From: Pedobacter helvus
Lineage (GTDB): Bacteria; Bacteroidota; Bacteroidia; Sphingobacteriales; Sphingobacteriaceae
Reading direction: 5' to 3'
Length of the DNA stretch: 64,000 nucleotides
NCBI RefSeq assembly: GCF_005925325.1
Contig: NZ_SRMP01000002.1
Coordinates: 772,541 to 836,540, forward strand
Positions 54,019 through 62,600 of the stretch are shown one piece after another; the first letter of the stretch is position 1, and each line of letters begins with the position of its first letter. Under the pieces are notes generated by a model. The model made no database searches. It had not been told where the DNA came from and saw only the letters and a program-made list of their open reading frames with translations. The position numbers were made by a program, and so were the translations under genes.

Positions 54019-54264
54019 CTATTTATCAGCTAATTTAGAAAAATCTAATAATTCGGGTACTGATATTTTCAAATTATCCGCGATTAATTTAACGCTGCTA
54101 ATGGATACATTTGTCTCAGCTCTTTCAATACGTCCAATTTGCCGAGTATCCAAGCCAGTCAGTTCTTGAAGCTTTTCTTGTGTTATATTTTTTGCTTCAC
54201 GTATTTCAATTATTCGTTTTCCTAGTTTGACTAAATATTCTTGATCTCGGTATTGTTTTCCCAC
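54019..54264 (-). CDS. XRE-family helix-turn-helix regulator
   Basis: An 81-residue DNA-binding protein with one HTH_3 domain (about 12-70; LGKRIIEIREAKNITQEKLQELTGLDTRQIGRIERAETNVSI). The start codon is GTG at 54262-54264; no in-frame ATG precedes it. A perfect operator-like palindrome lies 33 bases upstream (54297-54314), and a structured RNA region is transcribed away from it, so it probably represses itself and possibly the RNA. No toxin partner is adjacent. Confidence 0.88.
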   Translation of the reverse strand: MGKQYRDQEYLVKLGKRIIEIREAKNITQEKLQELTGLDTRQIGRIERAETNVSISSVKLIADNLKISVPELLDFSKLADK

Positions 54265-54296
54265 TCTGCAAAGTCCATATATTATTAAAAAAATAT

Positions 54297-54314
54297 TAGG
54301 ACATATTTGTCCTA
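54297..54314. promoter_or_regulatory. Operator-like palindrome between the XRE gene and the structured RNA
   Basis: TAGGACA-TATT-TGTCCTA, perfect 7-bp arms, sits in the divergent intergenic region. It is the best candidate binding site for the adjacent XRE protein. Confidence 0.65.
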
Positions 54315-54332
54315 TTTATAAATGATTTTATT

Positions 54333-54340
54333 TATATTTG
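54333..54340 (+). promoter_or_regulatory. -7 box for the structured RNA
   Basis: TAtaTTTG is a full -7 match, 42 bases before the long hairpin. The nearest upstream TTTG (54306-54309, overlapping the palindrome) is 23 bases away, longer than the usual spacer, so promoter strength is uncertain. A repressor on the palindrome would cover the upstream element. Confidence 0.5.
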
Positions 54341-54381
54341 ATTTAATAAATAGGTATTAATAAGAGTCTTGCAATTCCTAA

Positions 54382-54725
54382 TCTCACGCCGATGACGCAA
54401 GACAGCAGTTTAATGCCCATGTCTATATGTAGATGTATATATTTGTACATCGAAATAGATGTGGGGCTGCTGTAAATCCATGTCATCTTAAGGCGTGAGA
54501 ACTTTAAAGGAGTTGTGGTGTGCAGTCCCACATGTATTATCTGGGCTATACTGCCAACAAGACTCGTATAAACCAATACGAGCTCATGAAAAATCGTTTC
54601 ATTCATTTGTATACCAAACTGATCAGTTTGGTTAAGCGCAATCCAGAATAGTTTGCCGTTTCCCAAACGGCAGCGGTTTAGGTAATATGGTTAATAATTA
54701 AAATTTAGCTGCCGTTTGTTTTTTT
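54382..54725 (+). ncRNA. Candidate structured RNA with long nested hairpin and terminator/antiterminator pair
   Basis: A 119-base hairpin is built from nested pairings: TCTCACGCC/GGCGTGAGA (54382-54390/54492-54500), GATGAC/GTCATC, CAGCAG/CTGCTG, CATGTCTAT/ATAGATGTG with G-T pairs, and GATGTA/TACATC around an 8-base loop. Smaller hairpins follow (TGTGG...CCACA about 54514; CTCGTAT...ATACGAG about 54563) and a perfect 20-bp palindrome at 54613-54632. The end has CAAACGGCAGC (54664-54674) pairing with GCTGCCGTTTG (54708-54718) before seven T, while GCCGTTT...AAACGGC (54655-54671) competes for the same bases. A 27-codon frame (54394-54477) runs through the hairpin. No known RNA family is recognised. 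Confidence 0.6.
54708..54725 (+). terminator. Terminator 3' arm with T run, part of a possible switch
   Basis: GCTGCCGTTTG with TTTTTTT closes an 11-bp perfect stem with 54664-54674 across a 33-base loop. The upstream hairpin 54655-54671 is mutually exclusive with it, which is the layout of an attenuator. Confidence 0.7.
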
Positions 54726-54900
54726 CTTCTATCGCATTAGTCCCGAACTCGCTTCGGAAGACGAGAGGGGTAGGCAATGCCAATAAACTTGTAGATATCT
54801 CCGCTACGGTCGATATGACGCAAGCTGGGCGAGGTCTGCAAGGTTTGAACTAAACAACCAAAAAACTAACAAACTAATCAACCAATTAAATAAAATATTA

Positions 54901-54974
54901 GAGGCTTCTTGTGGCGCCGTGGGGTGAGGTCTATTGGCTCTCGTCGAGCATTTCAGATGCACGCAATTCGTTTA
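54901..54974 (+). ncRNA. Candidate guide-RNA scaffold, copy A
   Basis: A 74-base element from GAGGCTTCTTGTGGCGCCG to CAATTCGTTTA. It can form GGTG/CGTC and GCAT/ATGC hairpins. A second copy starts 166 bases downstream with base changes that preserve both stems. The sequence directly after CAATTCGTTTA differs between copies, as expected for a guide. It lies 380 bases before the sigma-like gene and 1.25 kb before the Cas12f-like gene. No promoter box is evident. Confidence 0.4.
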
Positions 54975-55066
54975 AATATCAACCTAGATACCAATAATCA
55001 ATGAACAAATAGCCTGACTAAACAACAAAAAAAATTAAATACCTAAGCAACTAATCAACAAAAATT

Positions 55067-55138
55067 GAGGTGTCTTGTGGCGCCGTAGGGCGGGGTAGTA
55101 GCACTCGCCAAGCATGTAAGGTGCACACAATTCGTTTA
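55067..55138 (+). ncRNA. Candidate guide-RNA scaffold, copy B
   Basis: A 72-base relative of copy A (GAGGTGTCTTGTGGCGCCG ... CAATTCGTTTA) with GGCG/CGCC where copy A has GGTG/CGTC, and GCAT/GTGC where copy A has GCAT/ATGC. Both stems are thus kept. The flank that follows (CATAACCAAATAATACAGTA) is unrelated to that of copy A. The rest of 54730-55354 is A-rich low-complexity sequence without a gene. Confidence 0.4.
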
Positions 55139-55354
55139 CATAACCAAATAATACAGTAGACAGTTTGTGAAGAGTAAAGAATAAAGAGCAAGGAACAAGT
55201 AATAATTAAGTGAATAATCAATATCCAAATACCAATAATCAAATTACAGCTGCCCAAAAGATAACCAAAAATTAAACACCTAACCAACCAAATTGGGGTT
55301 TCGCTCCGCTCAAAATGAACTAGTGAACCAATGAGTAATGAACCAATAAAATTA

Positions 55355-56215
55355 ATGCTGCCTATGTTATTACGTAAAATTAAAATTAGCCCTGCAGGCG
55401 ATTACTTGAAGTTACTGGCCGAGGGTAACGAACGGGGTCTGGCCTTCTTTTATAAGCGCTTTTTTAACACCTTTTACATCAGGGCATTTAGGGGTACCAA
55501 GTAAGACTGCTGTGCTGCAGCCAGTATAGTGCAGGAAGCCTTTTTGAAGCTATGGCTGTGCAGGGAGCAGGTAAAGACGGAGCAGGAACTGCTTGGTTTT
55601 CTACAGAGGCAGGTAAATGCAAACATTTATGCCTACTATGAAAAGTCGCAAACCAGATTTCAGCGTTCGCTATTGCAGGTAGATAGTCTCGAAAATGCAG
55701 ATGATTACCTATTGAGGGATAACCCATTGTCAGAAGAAAGTGAAGATCTATTGCTGCTGGATGAGCTGGAAAGTGAGCGCAGGGCGCAACTGTTACAGCT
55801 AAAAAAGCTATTACCTACCTTAAAAAGCGAGCAGAAACTATTTATACGTTTGTGCCTTAAATACAGCTTTAATTACGACCGCATTGCATATTACCTGGGC
55901 GGCATTTCTGACTACGAGGTAGGGATGAAGTTAGAGGCGATGCTGGCAGAGCTGCGGCAGATTTTTACCAGCAGTGATAAACTGGCGCTAATTAACCGAA
56001 AGGAAACGAAATTTAACTTGGAGGGTAATTTTAGCAGGCAGCAGGAAGAGGTGTTTAGGATGCGCTATACCTTGCGCTATTCTTTTGAACAGATTGCTGA
56101 AGCAATGCAACTGAGCGAACAGGAGGTAAAACGTTTGTTTGTGACTGCGCATGCGGTGGTGGGGATAAGCAGGAAGCAAGGAATACGGAATAGAGCGCAA
56201 AGAATTACCAAATGA
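55355..56215 (+). pseudogene. ECF-like RNA polymerase sigma factor interrupted by an in-frame stop
   Basis: From the ATG at 55355 the frame gives KIKISPAGDYLKLLAEGNERGLAFFYKRFF..., then a TAA at 55502-55504 (codon 50), then continues in the same frame DCCAAASIVQEAFLKLW... to 56215. Joined, this is 286 codons of a sigma-70 region 2 (about 18-85; SIVQEAFLKLW is its classic end) and two helix-turn-helix segments (about 150-200 and 228-275; FSRQQEEVFRMRYTLRYSFEQIAEAMQLSEQEVKRLF is region 4). A GTG at 55529 could restart translation but without most of region 2. It ends 9 bases before the Cas12f-like gene, which has its own AAGGAG site, so the two form an operon. Either a pseudogene, a read-through product or a sequencing error. 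Confidence 0.75.
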
Positions 56216-56224
56216 TAAGGAGAC

Positions 56225-57331
56225 ATGGAAGAAAATAAAACCACTGAAACGGTTATTTTAACCAGGAAAATACAGCTTTTATTGGATTGTGATGACCAAG
56301 AGCAGCGCAGTTTATATTATCAGCGCCTGTTTGCTTGGTCGGATATGGTATACAAGGGTGCCAATTTGGTGTTAAGCCATCAATATCTTTTAGATCATTT
56401 AAAAATGGTACCTTATTTAAACGAGAGGGTAAAGATAAAAATTGCTGATGCGGCTAAAGATGCGGATGGGGTGTTGTGTACCTCAAAGATGAATGCAACT
56501 TACAGGGTGTTGACTTCCTATTATAAAGGGGAGCTGCCTTCGGCGGTGATATCGCCTTTAAGCCAAGCCTTGTTTAAGCTTTACAGGAGCGAAAGCTTAG
56601 CCTATAGCAGGGGCGAGCGCTCGTTGCGCAGTTACAAAAGAGGAATGCCCATTCCTATTTTGGGCAGCCAACTAAAATTAGCTCCTCACGAAAAAGCTAG
56701 GGAGTTTAAGGTTGGCTTGCTGCAAATCCCATTCCGTACTTTTTTAGGAAAAGACAAAACAGATAAGAGGTTGTTGTTGCAGCGTACCATGTTAGGTAGG
56801 GTAAAGGTTTGCAGTTGTGCCTTGAAAATAGTGGAAGGTAAGCTGTTTCTATTGCTTGCGGTTGAAATGCCCAAGAAGGCAAACCCTTTACAGCCACATG
56901 TAATTGCCGAAGCAAGTTTGGGCATGGAGCATCCTATTGGGGTAAACGTGGGCAAACAGTATTTGCATATAGGACACAAGGAAGAGTTCTTGCACCGTAG
57001 GTTGGCCATACAGGCGGCCATGCAGCGGGTACAGAAAGCTATGGCCTATAATGTTGGTGGGCGTGGTAAAAAACGAAAGCTAAATAGTATGGAACGCTTT
57101 AAGGATAAAGAAAAAGCCTATGTAGATAGCAAATTGCATTTATACAGCAGGAAGTTGATAGATTTTTGTGTGAAACACAGGGCGGGTACGCTGTTGTTGG
57201 TGAACCAGCAGGCCAAGGAAGAGGTGGCTAAGGAGGATGCTTTTTTACTGCGCAATTGGAGTTATTATGGTTTGATAGAGAAGATTAAATACAAAGCGAA
57301 AATGGCAGGGATAAATTTGATTGTGGAGTGA
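56225..57331 (+). CDS. Nuclease-dead Cas12f/TnpB-like protein
   Basis: A 368-residue Cas12f-like protein. The N-terminal half has TRKIQLLLDCDDQEQ, MNATYRVLTSYY and the Cas12f-type RGERSLRSYKRGMPIPI (about 130-145); the RuvC half has HPIGVNVGKQ (about 237-245), GGRGKKRKLNSMERFKDKEKAYVDSKLHLYSRKLIDF (about 278-314) and LLRNWSYYGLIEKIKYKAKMAGI (about 341-363). In active enzymes the first motif is GIDLG and the second an EDL; here Asn241 and Asn327 replace the catalytic Asp and Glu. The protein stops at INLIVE, before the zinc finger and third RuvC motif. It should bind guide RNA and DNA but not cut. The sigma-like gene upstream suggests RNA-guided transcription. Confidence 0.85.
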   Translation: MEENKTTETVILTRKIQLLLDCDDQEQRSLYYQRLFAWSDMVYKGANLVLSHQYLLDHLKMVPYLNERVKIKIADAAKDADGVLCTSKMNATYRVLTSYYKGELPSAVISPLSQALFKLYRSESLAYSRGERSLRSYKRGMPIPILGSQLKLAPHEKAREFKVGLLQIPFRTFLGKDKTDKRLLLQRTMLGRVKVCSCALKIVEGKLFLLLAVEMPKKANPLQPHVIAEASLGMEHPIGVNVGKQYLHIGHKEEFLHRRLAIQAAMQRVQKAMAYNVGGRGKKRKLNSMERFKDKEKAYVDSKLHLYSRKLIDFCVKHRAGTLLLVNQQAKEEVAKEDAFLLRNWSYYGLIEKIKYKAKMAGINLIVE

Positions 57332-57594
57332 GGAATGAAGAGATAATGGTTAATGATAAATGAGGGGGACGGATAGCAATAAACAAATTCCAATGATCAA
57401 TTTACAATGGGTTAGTAGCTATTCATTACCCTTTGCTTCAGCTGACGGCTAGAAATAGTAATTGAATGAACAGTATGCATTTTTTAGTTAACCGATTAAC
57501 CAATTACACGCTTAACCCAATGAACTAATGCCCAGCGAACCAATGAACTAATGAACTGATGACCAATGAACCAATAACACCACTCAAGGCCAGC

Positions 57595-57710
57595 TCCACA
57601 CATCCTCCACACATGGTCAACACAAGGATGACACATGAATCACACAACAATGACACATAAAAGGTACATGAATCACACAAGAACAACACATGAATCACAC
57701 ATAAATAATG
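57595..57710. repeat. Low-complexity ACATGAATCACACA repeats
   Basis: The motif ACATGAATCACACA occurs three times (about 57634, 57667, 57689) with related ACACAT words between. 57332-57594 is AT-rich, full of AATGAACCAATG-like words and shows no gene. Spacing and spacers are not those of a CRISPR array. Confidence 0.6.
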
Positions 57711-57857
57711 GTTAATGATAAAGGCTTAATGTTTAATGAGCGAGGAATAATGGCCGATGAACTAATGAACAATCATCAATTTCCAATTTGCCTCCCCGAT
57801 ATATCGGGGTTTCGCTTCGCTCAAAATGAACCAATGACGAAAAAAGGTATAGCATTA

Positions 57858-59290
57858 CCTCCCAATTCATATCGAGGTGAGGTTAAAAAATACTCCCGCA
57901 TTAAGTCCCGAACTCGCTTCGGGAGACGGGAAAGGATGGGCAGTGCTAATGAACTTTGAGATTGCTTGTCCCGATGTGATCGGGACGGGCTGGCTCGCAC
58001 CTACCAAGGCGTTGCAATGACGGAAAAGAGGACGGAATATGGGTTATAGCAAGAGCAGTAGCATTGCTAAGTACAAAAGATGGCCTCTTGGCATAGCGAC
58101 GTGTAAACCGATAAAACGTGAGTAGATTAGATAGGGCTTGTACAAACAAGCTGGGTGCAGAAGTGTAGTAGATACGACAGTTACGAAATAGCTTCCACAC
58201 GTTTCAGCCAGCGCTATTAAAGTTTTATCGAGTTGTAACAAGCTAGGCTAAGCAGCCTTGATTTTTTGGTATCTTTTGTATCAAGACAAAAGATACTAGG
58301 GCAGCCGCCAGACCTGTCCAGATTTTATATTGGGGTGAGGCTAAAAATACTACAGCATCACATCCCACTCACTTCGGGATACGGTTAAGAATGAGCAGTA
58401 CTAAAGAATCTGGAGATTGCTTTCCCGATGGATCGGGACAAGCCGGCTCACACCTACCAAGGCCTTGCAATGACGGAAAAGAGGACGGAATATGGGTTAT
58501 GGCAAGAGCAGTTGCATTGCTAAGTACGAAAGATGGCCTCTTGGCATAGCGCTGTGTAAACCGATAAAATGTAAGTAGATTTAATAGGGTTTGTACAAAC
58601 AAGCTGGGTGCAGAAGTGTAGTAGAAACGACAGTTACGAAATAGCTTTCACACGTTTCAGCCAGCGCTATTAAAGTTTTATCGAGTTGTAACAAGCTAGG
58701 CTAAGCAGCCTTGATTTTTTGGTATCTTTTGTATCAAGACAAAAGATACTAGGGCAGCCGCCAGACCTGTCCCGATTTCATATCGGGGTGAGGCTAAAAA
58801 TACTACAGCATCACATCCCACTCACTTCGGGATACGGTTAAGAATGAGCAGTACTAAAGAACCTGGAGATTGCTTTCCCGATGGATCGGGACAAGCCGGC
58901 TCACACCTACCAAGGCCTTGCAATGACGGAAAAGAGGACGGAATATGGGTTATGGCAAGAGCAGTTGCATTGCTAAGTACGAAAGATGGCCTCTTGGCAT
59001 AGCGCTGTGTAAACCGATAAAATGTAAGTAGATTTAATAGGGTTTGTACAAACAAGCTGGGTGCAGAAGTGTAGTAGATACGACAGTTACGAAATAGCTT
59101 TCACACGTTTCAGCCAGCGCTATTAAAGTTTTATCGAGTTGTAACAAGCTAGGCTAAGCAGCCTTGATTTTTTGGTATCTTTTGTATCAAGACAAAAGAT
59201 ACTATGGCAGCCGCCAGACCTGTCCCGATTTCATCGGGGTGAGGCTAAAAAAATAACAGCATTACGTCCCGAACCCGCTTCGGGAGACAT
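57858..59290. repeat. Three tandem 453-bp non-coding repeats plus partial fourth
   Basis: Units begin at about 57858, 58312 and 58765 with a partial unit from 59218; landmarks such as GTAC-AAAGATGGCCTCTTGG fall at 58071, 58524 and 58977, exactly 453 bases apart. Units 2 and 3 are nearly identical and unit 1 is diverged. Each has a CCCGAT...ATCGGG hairpin, a segment ending in the inverted repeat GTATCTTTTG/CAAAAGATAC, and CACACGTTTCAGCCAGCGC. The 77-codon antisense frames inside are repeat artefacts. 59291-59650 shows nothing further. Confidence 0.85.
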
Positions 59291-59653
59291 TAAGGGCAGT
59301 GCTTAAGAACCTAGCTTAGTAAACCCTCTCCGAGAACTCGGAGCAAGTTCTGCCATTAGCATTTATTGATGTGTAGTAGTTTGTGTTCATTTATTTCAAT
59401 GAGCACGCTACGCATCGGTTCTCCCTAAAAGGGCAAGAAAAGATAGTGATCATCATAAGTATAACAAAACCAAATACTGGTCAAAACCAGCCAATCCTTT
59501 GAGGATTATATTACGCTAACTGGGTAAAAATGACAACGATATGATATTCTAAAAATCTTGAGAATTATGTAGAAAGTTGGGTTTGCTGTACAAATACAAA
59601 AGCTTTTTATTAAAGGCACGTCTTTGGATAAGGCTTACACCAAGTAGGCTAAA

Positions 59654-59661
59654 TAAGTTTG
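59654..59661 (+). promoter_or_regulatory. -7 box of the collagen-like gene
   Basis: TAagTTTG lies 27 bases before the ATG at 59689. The upstream TTTG (59623-59626) is too far for the usual spacer, so the promoter is weak or depends on another factor. Confidence 0.45.
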
Positions 59662-59688
59662 GCACCCTACATCTATCTACGTTAAACT

Positions 59689-62600
59689 ATGAAGAGAATT
59701 ATACGCACTACGGCACTTTGTGCCCTGTTGGTGGCTGCTGCAGAATTGGCACAGGCCCAAGTTAAGATCGGAGATAATCCGACTGTAATTAATAAAGCAT
59801 CAATTTTAGAACTAGAAAGCAGCACTAAAGGTTTGCTGTTCCCTAGGGTAAGTTTAATTAATACTACCACTTGGAGCTTGGCTTCGGGCAGCACGCCTGT
59901 AGCGGGGATGATGGTCTATAACATCAAAACCGTAGCTTCAGGTTTTTCGGGTACAAGCGCTTATCCGGCAATAGCTGGGGACGGTACAGGGATTTACTAC
60001 TGGGACGGCAATGGATGGGTGGCCGCTAAGGGGCTAAATGGAGCCGATGGTAAATCGGTAACTGGAGCAGCAGGAGCACCGGGTGCAACTACTCCAGGTA
60101 ATGAGGGCGATACTTATATCAATACCACCACTGGAGATACCTATATCAAACAAGGCAATACTTGGGTGTTAAATGGTAACATCAAAGGCGCTAAAGGTGA
60201 TCCTGGTGTGGTAGGTGTTCAGGGAATGCCAGGAACAAACGGTACGCCAGGTACTCCGGGTTCGGGTACTCCAGGTGCACCGGGAGCCGGTGTTACTATT
60301 GTAACTAATGATAGCGGTACCTGGGTTTATAACCCAACAACCAATACATGGACGAATATCAACGGTCCGAAAGGAGATAAAGGTGATCCTGGCGTGGTAG
60401 GCGTTCAGGGCATGCCTGGCAGCGGTACCCCTGGTACTCCTGGCACCCCTGGTGGTCCCGGAGCTGGCGTAACCATTGTAACTAATGATAGCGGAACTTG
60501 GGTTTACAATCCAACAACCAATACATGGACGAATATCAACGGTCCAAAAGGAGATAAAGGTGATCCTGGCGTGGTAGGCGTTCAGGGCATGCCTGGCAGC
60601 GGTACCCCTGGTACTCCTGGCACCCCTGGAGGTCCCGGAGCTGGCGTAACCATCGTAACCAATGATAGTGGTACCTGGGTTTACAATCCAAGCACCAATA
60701 CATGGACGAATATCAACGGTCCAAAAGGAGATAAAGGTGATCCTGGCGTAGTGGGCGTTCAGGGCATGCCAGGAAGCGGTACCCCTGGTACTCCTGGCAC
60801 CCCTGGAGGTCCCGGAGCTGGCGTAACCATCGTAACCAATGATAGTGGTACCTGGGTTTACAATCCAACAACGAATACTTGGACGAACATCAACGGTCCG
60901 AAAGGCGATAAGGGTGATCCTGGCGTGGTAGGCGTTCAGGGTATGCCTGGCAGCGGTACCCCTGGTACTCCTGGCACCCCTGGAGGTCCCGGAGCTGGCG
61001 TAACCATCGTAACCAATGATAGCGGTACCTGGGTTTATAATCCAACCACCAATACATGGACGAATATCAACGGTCCAAAAGGAGATAAAGGTGATCCTGG
61101 TGTAGTGGGCGTTCAGGGTATGCCAGGAAGCGGTACCCCTGGTACTCCTGGCACCCCTGGAGGTCCCGGAGCTGGCATCACCATCGTAACCAACGATAGC
61201 GGTACTTGGGTTTATAATCCAAGCACCAATACTTGGACGAATATCAACGGTCCGAAAGGTGATAAAGGAGATGCAGGTACTTTCACAGCGACAGTAGATA
61301 ATGGTTTAAATTTTTCAACGCCTACCAACATTCAGTTGGGTGGTACATTGATTAAACCAACAACCATCACTACAGATGCAACTCAAACCTTAGCTATTGC
61401 GGGTTTACAATCCGGCGTTGCGACAGGTGCCACACCAGATAAAATTGTAGTTGCCGACCCAACAACTGGTGTACTTAAACAGGTGGACAGATCAACATTT
61501 GATGCAGACTTGCGCTTAGTTGGAACTCGAAACCACATCACGAAAGACGCCGGAGTGGGTAGCAATGGAACAAATGGAGGATTTGCCGATAATATTTTTA
61601 TTGGCCAAAATGTTGGATCAGCATCTACTAATGCAAGCGGACAATCTAATGGAAACGTTGGTATTGGTACTAATGCATTGAAAGATAATATAGGCATTAA
61701 TAACGTTGCTATCGGACTTGGTGCAGCTGTGCTTAACAAATCTGGATCTTTGAATACAGCTGTGGGTGCTTATGCACTACAGAATAATACCGACGGAGGT
61801 AGTAACGCAGGTTTCGGTCATTGGAGTTTGTCAAATACTACTACTGGAAATGAAAATACAGCGGTAGGAACACGTTCGGGAAATAACATCACCACGGGCT
61901 CTTGGAATATTACTTTAGGAAGTCAGGCTTGGGTTCCATCGGCAACGGCAAGTAACCAATTAAGCATCGGAAACTTGATTTATGGAACTGGTTTAGATGG
62001 AAGATTTCCAAACATTTCAACAGGAAATATAGGTATAGGTGTTAAAGCGCCTTCTGAGAAATTAGATATCAACGGAAGGTTACGTGTAAGAACATTTGAC
62101 CCTGGATTAACTACGGATAATTTCGTTGTAGCGGATGCAAATGGTGTATTAAAAACAGTGCCTTCTACGTCAATAAATGCTACTGATTGGCATATTACAG
62201 GTAATGTAGGGACAACAGCAGCTAATTTTTTAGGAACGACAGACGATGTTCCATTGAATTTTAAAATTGATAATACTGTTGCTGGTAATGTAAGTAAAAC
62301 AGGTACCTCGTTTGGTTACAAAGCTAATACGGGTACCGGAGATCACAACACGGCTTTCGGCTTAGAGGCATTGTCGCTTGTGACTACCGGACTTAACAAT
62401 ACCGCAATGGGAGCTCAGGCTCTTCGAGTAAACACAGGTAGTGCAAATACGGCTTTCGGTAACGAAGCGCTGGTATCAAACACTACAGGAGGTGCCAACG
62501 TAGCGGTAGGTAATTATGCGATGCGTATGAGCACCACCGGTACGGGAAATACGGCTTTAGGTAATAGTGCAATGAGCCAAAATACCCAAGGTGCATTAAA

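Noticed and set aside
54382..54725. Retron non-coding RNA
   Set aside because: Long paired ends fit, but no reverse transcriptase gene is present nearby.
55529..56215. Intact sigma factor starting at GTG 55529
   Set aside because: Such a start drops most of region 2, while the upstream in-frame sequence from 55355 clearly continues the same domain; treated as an interrupted gene.
57332..57350. GAATGAAG after the Cas12f-like stop, resembling part of a Cas12f crRNA repeat
   Set aside because: The word is short, unstructured and similar to many AATGAA words in this AT-rich stretch.
57595..57710. Possible CRISPR array or guide array after the Cas12f-like gene
   Set aside because: Repeats are about 14 bases, unevenly spaced (33 and 22 bases) with low-complexity spacers resembling the repeat itself.
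58369..59055. Two 77-residue antisense open frames
   Set aside because: Identical products exactly 453 bases apart inside non-coding tandem repeats; no start signal.
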